Source: CAZTQN01 sp964615765 (lineage in GTDB: Bacteria > Planctomycetota > Phycisphaerae > Phycisphaerales > UBA1924). Taken from it: 64,000 bases of DNA. The stretch is from positions 62,001-126,000 of the forward strand of contig CAZTQN010000006.1 in assembly GCA_964615765.1 (NCBI GenBank). Direction: 5' to 3'. The notes beneath the pieces were generated by a model that worked only from the letters and a program-made list of their open reading frames with translations, searched no databases and was not told the DNA's origin. Positions 44,429 through 53,306 of this stretch are shown here, piece after piece; positions within the stretch are counted from its first letter, which is position 1, and the number at the start of each line of letters is the position of its first letter. A program made the translations under genes and the position numbers.

Positions 44429-45190
44429 ATGACCACAAACCACACGAACCATCGAACAAACGCCTCCGGCCCGCCACTCATCCAGTGCCGCCGTCTCACC
44501 AAGACGTACAAGAAGGGCGACAACACTATCACGCCCTTGCAGGAGCTCGACCTCGACGTGCCCGCGGGCGACTTCCTCGCCCTCATGGGTCCCTCGGGTA
44601 GCGGTAAAACCACGCTGCTCAACCTCATCGCCGGGATCGACCGTCCCAGCGGGGGCAACCTCATCATCGGCGGCACGGACATTTCCACGCTCTCGCGGTC
44701 CAAGCTCGCCGACTGGCGGAGCGTGAACGTCGGCTACGTCTTCCAGCTCTACAACCTCGTGCCCGTGCTCACGGCCTACGAGAACGTCGAACTTCCGCTT
44801 CTGCTTCACAGCATGTCCGCCAAGGACCGCCACGAGAAGGTGCAGACCGCCATGCAGCTCGTCGGGATCGCCGACCGGCACGACCACTACCCGCGTCAAC
44901 TCTCGGGCGGCCAGGAGCAGCGAGTCGCCATCGCCCGCGCCATCGTGACCGACCCCACCATCATCGTCGGCGACGAGCCCACCGGCGACCTCGACCAAGA
45001 GTCGGCGCAGGCCATCATGGACCTCATGGTCCGGCTCTGCGAGGACCTGGGCAAGACCCTCATCATCGTGACCCACGACGCCAAGAGCGCGGCGTATGCC
45101 AAGCGGACGCTGCACCTGGAGAAGGGTCGCCTCATCGAAGCCGCCGAACTCGCCGCACGCCGCGCACCACTTGTTCCCCAGGAGGCCTGA
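44429..45190 (+). CDS. ABC transporter ATP-binding protein (MacB/LolD family)
   Basis: The 253-residue ATPase has Walker A GPSGSGKTT at about 52-60, the signature LSGGQEQRVAIARA (with QEQ where QQQ is usual), Walker B IIVGDEPTGDLD and the switch histidine in VTHD. GDEPTGDLD and the overall sequence place it in the MacB/LolD/FtsE group that drives FtsX-fold permeases. It lies between the HlyD adaptor and two permeases and ends three bases before the first of them. Confidence 0.9.
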   Translation: MTTNHTNHRTNASGPPLIQCRRLTKTYKKGDNTITPLQELDLDVPAGDFLALMGPSGSGKTTLLNLIAGIDRPSGGNLIIGGTDISTLSRSKLADWRSVNVGYVFQLYNLVPVLTAYENVELPLLLHSMSAKDRHEKVQTAMQLVGIADRHDHYPRQLSGGQEQRVAIARAIVTDPTIIVGDEPTGDLDQESAQAIMDLMVRLCEDLGKTLIIVTHDAKSAAYAKRTLHLEKGRLIEAAELAARRAPLVPQEA

Positions 45191-45193
45191 ACC

Positions 45194-46357
45194 ATGATCG
45201 CCCCCAAGTTCATGCCCGTCGTCTTCAAGCAACTCTGGCGGCACCGCGTCCGCAGCGTGCTCACGCTCTCGGGCGTCGCCATCGCCATGTTTCTGTTCAT
45301 TGCGGTGCAGACGCTGCAGGAGGGCGTGCGCCAATCTACGCAGGCCGCCGCGGGGGATACCACGCTGGTGGTCTACCGCGAGAATCGCTTCTGCCCCGCC
45401 GCCAGCCGTCTGCCGCAGTTCTACGTGGACCGGATCGAGAAGATCCCCGGCGTGGTCAGCGCCGTGCCGGTCAAGATCGTGGTCAACAACTGCCGGGCCT
45501 CGCTGGACGTCGTCACGTTCCGGGGCGTGCCGCGCGAGGACCTCGCGGGGCCGAAGGGGTGGGCGAGCAAGTGGCAACTCATCTCCGGTTCCGTGGCCGA
45601 GTGGGAGAAGCGGTCGGACTCGGCCCTCGTCGGCGAGACGCTCGCAGCACGGCGCGGCTTCCAAGTGGGCCAGTCCTTCGACGCCTCGGGCATCACCGTC
45701 ACGGTCGCGGGGATCATCCGCTCTTCCGAAGCGCAGGACCAGAACGTGGCCTATGTGCATCTCGACTTCCTCCAGCAGACCGCGGGCAAGGGCGGCGGGC
45801 TGGGGAGCGTGACGCAGTTCACCGTCCGCGTCGATGACCCCGCGAAGATGGAGCAAGTGGCCGAGGCGATCGATGCCGAGTTCCGCGCCGAGGCCGACCC
45901 GACGATGACCAGCCCCGAGAAAGCCTTCGTGGCGCAGGCCGGGGCCGACATCGTGGAGATCGTGAAGTTCACGCAGTGGCTGGGGTGGGGGTGCCTGGCG
46001 GCGGTGCTCGCGCTGGTCGCCAACGCCATCGTGCTCAGCGTGCAGGACCGCATCAAGGAGCACGCGGTCTTGCAGACGCTGGGGTTCCGCTCCGGCCTCA
46101 TCGCCCGCTTGATCGTCAGCGAGGGGATGCTCATCGGCGTGCTCGGGGGCGCGATCGGCACGGGCATCGCCCTGTCGGTCGTCCACTTCGGCAACTTCAG
46201 TCTCTCGCAGGAGGGGCTGTCGATCGGCGTGAGCGCGTCGTGGTCAGTCTTGGTTTGGGGCCTCATCATCTCGGCGGGCGTGGGCATCGTGGCGGGCTTG
46301 GTGCCCGCGTGGCGAGCCGGGCGGCGTGAGATCGCGTCCTGCTTCCGGGCAGTGTGA
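45194..46357 (+). CDS. ABC transporter permease, MacB/FtsX type (first)
   Basis: The 387-residue protein has one N-terminal hydrophobic segment (about 15-38), a large periplasmic domain (about 40-265) and three C-terminal hydrophobic segments (about 270-380). This is the FtsX/MacB fold without the fused ATPase. The C-terminal part shows EHAVLQTLGFRSGLIARLI, the coupling-helix region seen in this family. Its stop overlaps a possible GTG of the next permease. With the neighbouring ATPase, adaptor and second permease it would form a mechanotransmission-type exporter. Confidence 0.86.
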   Translation: MIAPKFMPVVFKQLWRHRVRSVLTLSGVAIAMFLFIAVQTLQEGVRQSTQAAAGDTTLVVYRENRFCPAASRLPQFYVDRIEKIPGVVSAVPVKIVVNNCRASLDVVTFRGVPREDLAGPKGWASKWQLISGSVAEWEKRSDSALVGETLAARRGFQVGQSFDASGITVTVAGIIRSSEAQDQNVAYVHLDFLQQTAGKGGGLGSVTQFTVRVDDPAKMEQVAEAIDAEFRAEADPTMTSPEKAFVAQAGADIVEIVKFTQWLGWGCLAAVLALVANAIVLSVQDRIKEHAVLQTLGFRSGLIARLIVSEGMLIGVLGGAIGTGIALSVVHFGNFSLSQEGLSIGVSASWSVLVWGLIISAGVGIVAGLVPAWRAGRREIASCFRAV

Positions 46358-46368
46358 GAAAGGACTTC

Positions 46369-47628
46369 ATGAGACTTCTTCCCTTTGCCTATGCCGTCCG
46401 CAACCTGGGCCGCTCGCCCTCGCGGCTGTTCCTCTCTGTCGCTGGGGCGGCGATAGTCGTCCTGCTCATCCTGGTCGCGGGCGGATTCGTCAACGGCATG
46501 AGCCGCGCGCTGCGGGCCACCGGCGGCGAGCACAACGTCATCCTCATGGGCGCGGGGAGCGAGGAGAGCGTCGAGCGCTCCGAGATCGAGGCGGGGGTGC
46601 CGGGGGTGCTGGCGGCGAGCGTCGCGGGCGTGCGGACCCGCGCGGGTGTGGCGTATGTCTCGCCCGAGGTGCATGTGATGCTGCCTGTCCGAGTGGGTGC
46701 CGCGGCGAGGACCACCCAATCAAGCGGCGAGCAGGCCGCTGCCGCTCAGGGCTCGAGCACATCCTCGATGCCCAGGCCGAAGGGACGACAAGTCATGATG
46801 CGTGGAGTCACCCCCGCCGCGGCCCTCGTTCACGAATCGGTATCGCTCACCGAGGGACGGTGGCCGGTATCCGGATCTGATGAAGTCTTGGTTGGGCGGA
46901 TGGCGGCGACTGTGCTTGGGGTTGCTGAGATCGACGTGCAGGTCGGCAAAGCAGTGATGATCGACGGCAGACCGTGGGAGGTCGTCGGGCGCTTCAGCGC
47001 GCCGGGGACGGTCGTCGAGGCGGAGGTGTGGCTGCCGCTGGCGGATCTCATGACTGCCACCAAGCGAGAGACCATCTCGTGCGTCGTCCTCACGCTCGAC
47101 CCCTACAACGAGGAGACGGGCGAGGGTGCGGATTTCGGGGACATCGCGGCCTTCACCAAAACGCGGCCCGACCTCGAACTCGTGCCCATGACCGAGCGCG
47201 AGTACTACGGCAAACTCGCCAACTTCTTCGGCCCGATCAAAATCGTCGCGTGGGTGACGGCGGGGCTGATCGCCGTGGGCGGGCTCTTCGGCGGGCTGAA
47301 CACGATGTACGCCGCGTTCGCTTCGCGTATACGCGAGCTGGGCACGCTGCAATCCATCGGCTACCGACGGCTGGCGATCGTCTGGTCGATGATCCAGGAA
47401 TCGACGCTGGCGACAGCGGCGGGCGGGCTGATCGCGTGCGCGGTGGGTGTGTTCATGCTCGACGGGCTGGCGGTGCGGTTCTCAATGGGGGCATTTGGGC
47501 TGATGATCGATGAGATGGTGATCGGGCTGGGGCTGCTGACGGGCCTGGCCCTGGGCGTCGTGGGTGCGTTGCCCCCGGCGATCCGTTGCCTGAAGCCGAC
47601 GATTCCCGTCGCGCTCAAGGCGGTGTGA
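46369..47628 (+). CDS. ABC transporter permease, MacB/FtsX type (second)
   Basis: ATG 46369 is preferred because AAAGGA lies five bases before it; GTG 46354 overlaps the previous stop but has no site. The protein of about 419 residues has the same plan as its neighbour: N-terminal membrane segment with RNLGRSPSRLFLS, a large periplasmic domain, then three membrane segments with IRELGTLQSIGYRRLAIVWS. The periplasmic domain has a low-complexity Ala/Ser/Gln-rich loop at about 120-145. Two different permeases suggest a heterodimer in the membrane. Confidence 0.86.
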   Translation: MRLLPFAYAVRNLGRSPSRLFLSVAGAAIVVLLILVAGGFVNGMSRALRATGGEHNVILMGAGSEESVERSEIEAGVPGVLAASVAGVRTRAGVAYVSPEVHVMLPVRVGAAARTTQSSGEQAAAAQGSSTSSMPRPKGRQVMMRGVTPAAALVHESVSLTEGRWPVSGSDEVLVGRMAATVLGVAEIDVQVGKAVMIDGRPWEVVGRFSAPGTVVEAEVWLPLADLMTATKRETISCVVLTLDPYNEETGEGADFGDIAAFTKTRPDLELVPMTEREYYGKLANFFGPIKIVAWVTAGLIAVGGLFGGLNTMYAAFASRIRELGTLQSIGYRRLAIVWSMIQESTLATAAGGLIACAVGVFMLDGLAVRFSMGAFGLMIDEMVIGLGLLTGLALGVVGALPPAIRCLKPTIPVALKAV

Positions 47629-47703
47629 TGGCAAGCGAGAATGCCGGCGCGGCACGTGTCGCGAGGCGAGTAGAGTCCAACAGTGTGTTCAAGGAGCTTT
47701 GAT

Positions 47704-48675
47704 ATGAAGACGGCGAAGATGAACGTGACGGGTGCGGTGCGGGCGATGGCGCTCGCCGCCATGCTGCTGGGCGGCGCGGCGGGGCTGGGTGTGTTCACGC
47801 CCGCGGCGGCGATGGCGCAGGTCAAGAGCGTCGCGGACGTGAAGACGATGCTCAAGCCCGAACTTCCGGCCAACGCGCTGGAGATCACCGCCGCGATGAA
47901 GTCCGCAAAGGTCGGTGAGACGATCACGGTGCGCGGCAACGTGGCGATGTCCAAGGACGCGTTTGTCGAGAACCGCTCGATGTTCACGCTGGTGGACGAG
48001 TCCACCCGCAAGGGCTGCTGCCCACCCTCGGACACACTCCCCGACACCGCGTGCGATATTCCAGCCGAAGGGCGGGCGACGGTGCAGATTGTGGATGCCA
48101 ATGGCAGGCCCCTGCGCGCCGGGCTCAACGGCCAGCACGGACTCAAGCCGGGTGCAGAGGTGTTCCTGACCGCCAAGGTCGAGACCGCCAACGGGAACGA
48201 CGCGCTGGTGCTTACGGCGGTCTCGATGCATGTGCCCAAGGCTCCGCTGCCGAGCGGTTTCTTCGTCGAGAAGCTGCCAGAGACCGCCAAGGATGTGTCG
48301 GAGGCCCGCAAGGCCGGGACCCTCAAGGTTGGTGACGAGGTCGTGCTCCGTGGGCGCGTCGGCGGCAGCAAGGAGCCGTTTGTCGCTGGCCGCGCGGTCT
48401 TCACGCTTATGGGCCGGGACCTCAAGGCGTGCAACGAAAACCCGGACGATAAGTGCTCCAAGCCCTGGGATTACTGCTGCGAAACCAAGACCGACATCCT
48501 CGCCAACTCCGTGACAGTGCAGGTTGTGGACGCGAAGGGCCAGATCCTCCGCACCGACATGAAGGGGCGGCGTGGTTTGAAGGAGCTTTCGGGAATGGTC
48601 GTGGTGGGCAAGGTCGCATCGGCCGATGGGAAGGCGGTGGTCGTCAATGCAACATCCATTCATGCGCTGCCATGA
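47704..48675 (+). CDS. Exported protein with two similar Cys-containing domains
   Basis: ATG 47704 has AAGGAG upstream. The 323-residue product has a signal peptide (about 10-40) and then two related beta-rich domains. The first (about 55-185) contains VGETITVRGNVAMSKDAFV and a Cys group in GCCPPSDTLPDTACDIP. The second (about 195-323) contains VGDEVVLRGRVGGSKEPFV and a Cys group in CNENPDDKCSKPWDYCC. Both end with similar VQIVDANGRPLR/VQVVDAKGQILR stretches. The pattern is OB-fold-like, and the Cys groups could hold metal. It closes the element 1 metal block, after the ABC permeases. Confidence 0.75.
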   Translation: MKTAKMNVTGAVRAMALAAMLLGGAAGLGVFTPAAAMAQVKSVADVKTMLKPELPANALEITAAMKSAKVGETITVRGNVAMSKDAFVENRSMFTLVDESTRKGCCPPSDTLPDTACDIPAEGRATVQIVDANGRPLRAGLNGQHGLKPGAEVFLTAKVETANGNDALVLTAVSMHVPKAPLPSGFFVEKLPETAKDVSEARKAGTLKVGDEVVLRGRVGGSKEPFVAGRAVFTLMGRDLKACNENPDDKCSKPWDYCCETKTDILANSVTVQVVDAKGQILRTDMKGRRGLKELSGMVVVGKVASADGKAVVVNATSIHALP

Positions 48676-49013
48676 GCGCCGTACCGCAGCGTCCAACCCC
48701 GGAGACCTGTTCGGTATGGCCCCGCCCTCCGCACCGATAGACGGATCGATCGCCGTCACGCTCGGCGTCGGTGCCTGTCGGTCTGGGACTCCCGCTTCAA
48801 AGCTCTGTCCTTTCCCGAACGAGAGTTCCCACGGCTGCGTAACTCGCGGCGCTCTCAAGCTCCGCCCAGCGGACATTGCGTCCTAGATTGCGTCTTTACC
48901 AGGATCGGAACCGGGCCAGACTGGGGTCAGACCCGAACAGGCAACCCCTCTGGCAGTGCCGAGAGGGGACTCTGGCGTTAGGTGGGAGGCGGCATATCGT
49001 CCTCCTCCGAGGC
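48676..49013. other. Non-coding right end of element 1
   Basis: No gene is supported between the last cargo gene and the att core. The stretch holds a pair of TGCGTCY heptamers (48877-48895). From about 48920 it is similar to the right end of element 2, including a block with 23 of 33 positions identical directly before the core. On the minus strand this block continues the integrase tail frame to a stop. Confidence 0.6.
48877..48895 (+). promoter_or_regulatory. Heptamer pair, right end of element 1 (candidate integrase arm site)
   Basis: TGCGTCC and TGCGTCT are direct repeats 12 bases apart. The pair ends 119 bases before the att core, the same distance as the pair at the right end of element 2 (62486-62504). 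Confidence 0.55.
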
Positions 49014-49055
<42 letters not shown>

Positions 49056-49058
49056 TTC

Positions 49059-49085
49059 AAAAAGCCCTGTTTTGCAGGGCTTTTT
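49059..49085 (+). terminator. Hairpin after the middle att core
   Basis: The stem AAAAAGCCCTG/CAGGGCTTTTT has a five-base loop and is followed by a T-rich end. It is a strong intrinsic-terminator shape and would terminate tRNA-Asp if this core became the tRNA 3' end. Confidence 0.7.
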
Positions 49086-49139
49086 GTATGCGCACAGATT
49101 CCGAGTGCCGTGAGTGGGGCTTGAGTGCTCTTCCAGTCG

Positions 49140-49157
49140 GGACGCATTTGAGACGCA
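49140..49157 (-). promoter_or_regulatory. Heptamer pair, left end of element 2 (candidate integrase arm site)
   Basis: On the minus strand these are TGCGTCT and TGCGTCC, 11 bases apart. The pair starts 85 bases after the att core, the same offset as at the left end of element 1, but reversed. Confidence 0.5.
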
Positions 49158-49285
49158 CTCGGTGCCCAACGAGGCCATTCACGCTGGAAAATGCAGTGTT
49201 TCGTGGGATCGGAGAAGTGGGAGCACCCGAGGAATGGTCCGGTAGTCGCGATCGCTGGAGCTGCGCTCCCGCTCGACGCGCGTGA

Positions 49286-51763
49286 CTACTCGGCATGCTT
49301 GAGCCGAAGGCTGTTGAGCACCACGCTCACGCTGCTGAACGCCATCGCCGCGCTTGCGATGATCGGAGACAGCAGCCAACCGGTGAATGGGAAGAGCACG
49401 CCCGCCGCGATGGGGATGCCGATCAAGTTGTAGATGAACGCCCAGAAAAGGTTCTGCTTGATCGCTCGCATCGTGGCGTGTGACAGGGCGATGGCCTGTG
49501 GCACCGCGTGCAAGTCGCCGCGCATCAACGTGATGTCGGCCGACTCCATTGCCACATCGGTGCCGGTGCCGACGGCGAGGCCGACATCGGCCTGCGCGAG
49601 CGCGGGGGCGTCGTTGATGCCGTCGCCAACCATGCCCACGATGTGCCCCTCGGCTTGGAGCGCCCTCACCTTGTCGGCCTTGTCCTTGGGCAGCACCTCG
49701 GCGTACACCTGATCGACGCCGACCTGCGACGCGACCGCATCGGCCGTGCGCCGGTTGTCGCCGGTCATCATCACGACCCGCAGGCCGAGCCGGTGCATCG
49801 TTGCGATGGCGTCCTTGGATTCGGGCCGGATAGTGTCTGCAACGGTGATGATGCCCGCTTCACGTCCGTCGACCGCGACGAACATCGGCGTGCGGCCAGA
49901 GGCCGCGAGTTCCGCGGCACGATCGGTGAGTGTGATCGACACTCCGTGCTGCTGGAGCAGCGCGGCTTTGCCCACCAAGAGTTGCCTGCCCTCGACAGAC
50001 GCCTCGACCCCGTGGCCAACTACGGCCGTGAAACGGGCTGGCTCGGACAGCGCTACGCCACGTCCGACCGCCTCTCTCACGATCGCGGCGGCAAGCGGGT
50101 GCTCACTGTGCTGCTCGGCGGAGGCGGCAAGCCGCAGGAGTTCCGCCGCATCGAAGCCCGCTGCGGGAGTCACATCCGTCACGGCGGGTTTCCCGTGTGT
50201 GATCGTGCCGGTCTTGTCCAGCACGATCGCAGTCAGCCTGTGGGCTGTCTCCAGCGCCTCTCCGCCCTTGATGAGAATGCCCTGCTCGGCCCCGCGCCCA
50301 GTGCCCACCATGATCGCCGTGGGGGTGGCCAACCCCAAGGCGCACGGGCATGCGATGATGAGAACGGAGACCGCCGTCACCAATGCCATGCTCAGCCGCG
50401 TGTCCGCGGGCGAGACGAACCACCACACGCCGAACGTCACCACCGCGACCGCGATGACAATCGGCACGAATACCCCGCTGATCTTGTCAGCCAGGCGGGC
50501 GATGGGTGCCTTGCTGCCTTGCGCTTCCTGCACGAGCCGCACGATCTGCTGGAGAGCCGAGTCGGCCCCGACTTTGGTCGCCACCAGTCGCAACGCGCCG
50601 GTGGTGTTCATCGTCGCGCCAAAGACGCTGTCGCCGGCCGCCTTCTCGACGGGCACGCTTTCGCCGGTCAGCATCGACTCGTCCACGGCCGATTGGCCGC
50701 TCTCGACTGTGCCGTCGACGGGAATCTTCTCGCCGGGGCGCACGAGCACGCGGTCGCCGACAACCACACCCTCGATCGGCACATCCTGCTCTTGGCCATC
50801 GCGCACCACCCGGGCGGTCTTGGCCTGGAGACCGATCAGCCGCTTGATCGCTGCAGTGGTGCGGCCGGTGGCCCGAGCCTCGAAGTACTTCCCGAGAAGG
50901 ATCAGCACGATGATGACGGCGGCCGCCTCGTAGTACACGGGCACCATGTGGATCGCGCCCGCCCCGCCCGTCGCGTGACCCGCGCGCGTACCGTGCGCCG
51001 CAGCCGCTGCTCCTGTGGTGACTCCTGCAAAGAACTCCGGCCAGATCGTCGCGGCGAGCGAATACAGATACGCCGCGCCCGTGCCCATCGCGACGAGCGT
51101 GTCCATGTTGGCGCTGAGGTGCAGCAGCCCCTTCCACGCGGAGCGGAAGAACTGCCACCCGCACCAGAGCATCACCGGCGTCGTCAGCGCGAGCTGAAGC
51201 CAGTTGATCCAGGCGACGTTGAACGCCTCGATCGTGCCGTGCGACATCGCAATGACGAGCACGGGGAGCGAAAGCACTGCGCCGACGATGATCTTGACCA
51301 GCAGCCGCTTCGCCTCGGCCTCGCCGACGTTCATGTGGGCCGAGTGGTCCGCGCTGTACTCGGCGTGCGCGCCCTGTCCACCGTCTGCTTCTTGCGCCAA
51401 GAGCATTGCCGCGTGGTCATGTCCGGCATGCCCATGTGGCGGGTTGGCCGCCGCATGGCGAGGCGGTTGCTTGGGAGGCGGCAGAATCGCCTTGTACCCG
51501 ATGTCATCCACCGCCTTGGCCAACGCCTCAGGCCGCGTCGCCGCCGGGTCGTACTTCACTGTCGCCACCTTTGTGGCGAAGTTGACGTTCGCCGATTCGA
51601 CGCCAGGCTGCTTTCCCAGACGTCTCTCAATTCTGTTCGCGCACGAGGCGCAGGTCATGCCCTCGATGGGCAGGTCAGCCCTTACTGTGCGGGTCGCTTG
51701 AGTCGGTGAGGCATCCGGCCCGTGCGCCTCCGCGCCGGGTCCGTCATGGTGGTGCATCGTCAT
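49286..51763 (-). CDS. copA: Copper-translocating P-type ATPase
   Basis: CopA exports Cu(I) (or Ag) from cytosol to periplasm. The 825-residue protein has an N-terminal His-rich stretch, one HMA domain with GMTCASC (Cys38, Cys41), then a His-rich linker (HGHAGHDHA, about 110-120). The core motifs are TGESVPVEK, the membrane CPC motif in IACPCALGLATPTA, DKTGTITHGKP, SEHPLAAAI and GDGINDAPALAQ. CPCALGLATP marks the Cu subgroup (P1B-1). GGAAGG lies before the ATG. It is last in a minus-strand series that starts with the CopZ-like chaperone; the 224-base gap upstream of it shows no clear promoter. Confidence 0.95.
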   Translation of the reverse strand: MTMHHHDGPGAEAHGPDASPTQATRTVRADLPIEGMTCASCANRIERRLGKQPGVESANVNFATKVATVKYDPAATRPEALAKAVDDIGYKAILPPPKQPPRHAAANPPHGHAGHDHAAMLLAQEADGGQGAHAEYSADHSAHMNVGEAEAKRLLVKIIVGAVLSLPVLVIAMSHGTIEAFNVAWINWLQLALTTPVMLWCGWQFFRSAWKGLLHLSANMDTLVAMGTGAAYLYSLAATIWPEFFAGVTTGAAAAAHGTRAGHATGGAGAIHMVPVYYEAAAVIIVLILLGKYFEARATGRTTAAIKRLIGLQAKTARVVRDGQEQDVPIEGVVVGDRVLVRPGEKIPVDGTVESGQSAVDESMLTGESVPVEKAAGDSVFGATMNTTGALRLVATKVGADSALQQIVRLVQEAQGSKAPIARLADKISGVFVPIVIAVAVVTFGVWWFVSPADTRLSMALVTAVSVLIIACPCALGLATPTAIMVGTGRGAEQGILIKGGEALETAHRLTAIVLDKTGTITHGKPAVTDVTPAAGFDAAELLRLAASAEQHSEHPLAAAIVREAVGRGVALSEPARFTAVVGHGVEASVEGRQLLVGKAALLQQHGVSITLTDRAAELAASGRTPMFVAVDGREAGIITVADTIRPESKDAIATMHRLGLRVVMMTGDNRRTADAVASQVGVDQVYAEVLPKDKADKVRALQAEGHIVGMVGDGINDAPALAQADVGLAVGTGTDVAMESADITLMRGDLHAVPQAIALSHATMRAIKQNLFWAFIYNLIGIPIAAGVLFPFTGWLLSPIIASAAMAFSSVSVVLNSLRLKHAE

Positions 51764-51987
51764 ATCGGCCTTCCTTTCAGATGTTCAGGGTGGCGCCGCG
51801 CTCGCCCGCAACACGTCCTCCGGAGCGTCCTTGGTCTCCAGCTTTCTCTCGCAGTCCCACCGAGATACCGGCGATCCGCACTGCGTCAACGAATGACGGC
51901 GCGGATGTCCTCCTCTTCGAGGCCAGGGTTCTCTCCTCACGACATCTGTGGCTGGAACTCATAGTTGTTCCATTGAGACGTGCTGGT

Positions 51988-52866
51988 TCAGAACAGAACT
52001 CTGAACCCCAGCGTGATCACAAGGTCGGTCTCCGGGCGCTCGTCGACGTCCTGCATGATCGGGAAGCCGATAGTCGCTTCCAGCGCGAAGGTGCGTGCCT
52101 CGTACAGGATGCCCGGCCCCAGTAGGATCTCGTTGTCGCCGTTGGTCTCGTAGAGGCCGTTGAGTTCGAGGGTGAGATAGGTGGCCGCCGTCGTGTCCGC
52201 CGAGTACTCGGCGGGGTCGAGCCGGAAGAGGTATGAGGTGTCGTATCGGAGCGCGTCGTCGGGCCCATCACCCGCGACGGTGTTGAACTCGTCTCCGCCG
52301 GTATTGAACTTGTAGGAGAGGGCCTGATTGAACCCGTGCCGGCCCAGGATCGAAGTGAAGACGACGCCGGCAAAGGGATCCCACGAGTGGCTGCCCAGGT
52401 CACCGGTACCTGTAGGTGCCTCGACGCCCCCGAAGAATGCCAAGCGCACGGAATCGACCGGGTTGAGGTCCCACTGGAAGGGCCGCCACTTGAGCGACAG
52501 CGAGGCATCCCCAGCCCCGAACTCCGTGTCCGTCCCTGAAGAACCCGCCGGATCCTCAAAGCTCAGCGTGAGCGGCAGCGTGAAGGTCGTGGAGAGTTCG
52601 CGAGTGATGCCATAGGTCAGCGCGGTCGTCGCGACAATCTTGTCAATATCTCGGTCCTCGGGTGATGGATCGTCGCCGAGTTGAATGTACTGCACGCGCT
52701 CGCGCAGGTACCACTTGCCGACCCCGGGCTGGGTCGCGGCGGGTGTGTTGGTCGCCTCCTGGGCGAAGGCAAGACCGGCGGGCGCAAGCAGGGCGATCCC
52801 CAGCGCCAGCATTGCGGCTTTGGCTGTCGGGCGTGAGCCAAATAGGGTGGGGAAGGCGTGGCTCAT
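51988..52866 (-). CDS. Outer-membrane beta-barrel protein of the copper cluster
   Basis: The 292-residue protein has a signal peptide (about 12-36, ending FAQ). Amphipathic beta strands follow throughout and the terminal residue is Phe (GFRVLF), the usual outer-membrane insertion signal. Segments such as ELSTTFTLPLTLSF and GAGDASLSLKWRPFQ resemble the transporter-like barrels (MetA-pathway/phenol-degradation type) that often accompany metal genes. Its start overlaps the stop of the lipid-anchored HMA protein by four bases. It is probably a channel or sensor for copper at the outer membrane; the exact role is unknown. Confidence 0.7.
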   Translation of the reverse strand: MSHAFPTLFGSRPTAKAAMLALGIALLAPAGLAFAQEATNTPAATQPGVGKWYLRERVQYIQLGDDPSPEDRDIDKIVATTALTYGITRELSTTFTLPLTLSFEDPAGSSGTDTEFGAGDASLSLKWRPFQWDLNPVDSVRLAFFGGVEAPTGTGDLGSHSWDPFAGVVFTSILGRHGFNQALSYKFNTGGDEFNTVAGDGPDDALRYDTSYLFRLDPAEYSADTTAATYLTLELNGLYETNGDNEILLGPGILYEARTFALEATIGFPIMQDVDERPETDLVITLGFRVLF

Positions 52867-53213
52867 GGAATGCGCACCTCCGCGAGCGTGAAGCCGCTCT
52901 TGTCGACCGCGTCGGCCAACTGCTGCTTGGTTACCTTCGCCCCGGGCATGAACTTGACCTTGGCCTCGCCCGTGCCCATATCGACGTTCACGTCCGAGAC
53001 ACCGGGGACATCAAGCAACTGCTTGTCCACGTTGTTGGCACAAAGCGGGCAGCTCATTCCGTGCACGATCAGGGTCGCGGTGGGACTGTCCAGGACCGCC
53101 GTCGGCTCATTGATCCCAGGCTGGTTGCCAGCGGTTGGTCCCCCTGCGCATCCCGTAAGCGTCAGCGCCGCCGCGCCAAACCCAATCCCGATCATCGTCC
53201 GCAAGTACGTCAT
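52863..53213 (-). CDS. Lipid-anchored HMA domain protein (periplasmic copper binder)
   Basis: ATG 53213 has AAAGGAG upstream; the frame is open to 53300 without such a site. The 116-residue product has a lipobox (LTGC, Cys22) and then an HMA domain (about 46-116) with GMSCPLC giving Cys55 and Cys58. CopZ-type domains are usually cytosolic; an anchored, exported copy is unusual and may deliver copper to the beta-barrel or the RND pump. The stop overlaps the beta-barrel start by four bases, so the two are coupled. Confidence 0.83.
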   Translation of the reverse strand: MTYLRTMIGIGFGAAALTLTGCAGGPTAGNQPGINEPTAVLDSPTATLIVHGMSCPLCANNVDKQLLDVPGVSDVNVDMGTGEAKVKFMPGAKVTKQQLADAVDKSGFTLAEVRIP

Positions 53214-53306
53214 GTGTGATACTCCTTTGGGTTCGTCGTCAGGCATCGCACGCGTGTGTCCTACGCGGACCGCCGCTGCCGATGCCCGATTCGCGTGCAT
53301 TCACAT

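Noticed and set aside
48676..48886. Small plus-strand ORF overlapping the end of the last cargo gene
   Set aside because: No ribosome site, no domain and unbalanced composition; judged to be non-coding right-end sequence.
49508..51709. 733-residue plus-strand ORF opposite copA
   Set aside because: Shadow frame rich in Arg/His/Gly; copA on the other strand has all catalytic motifs.
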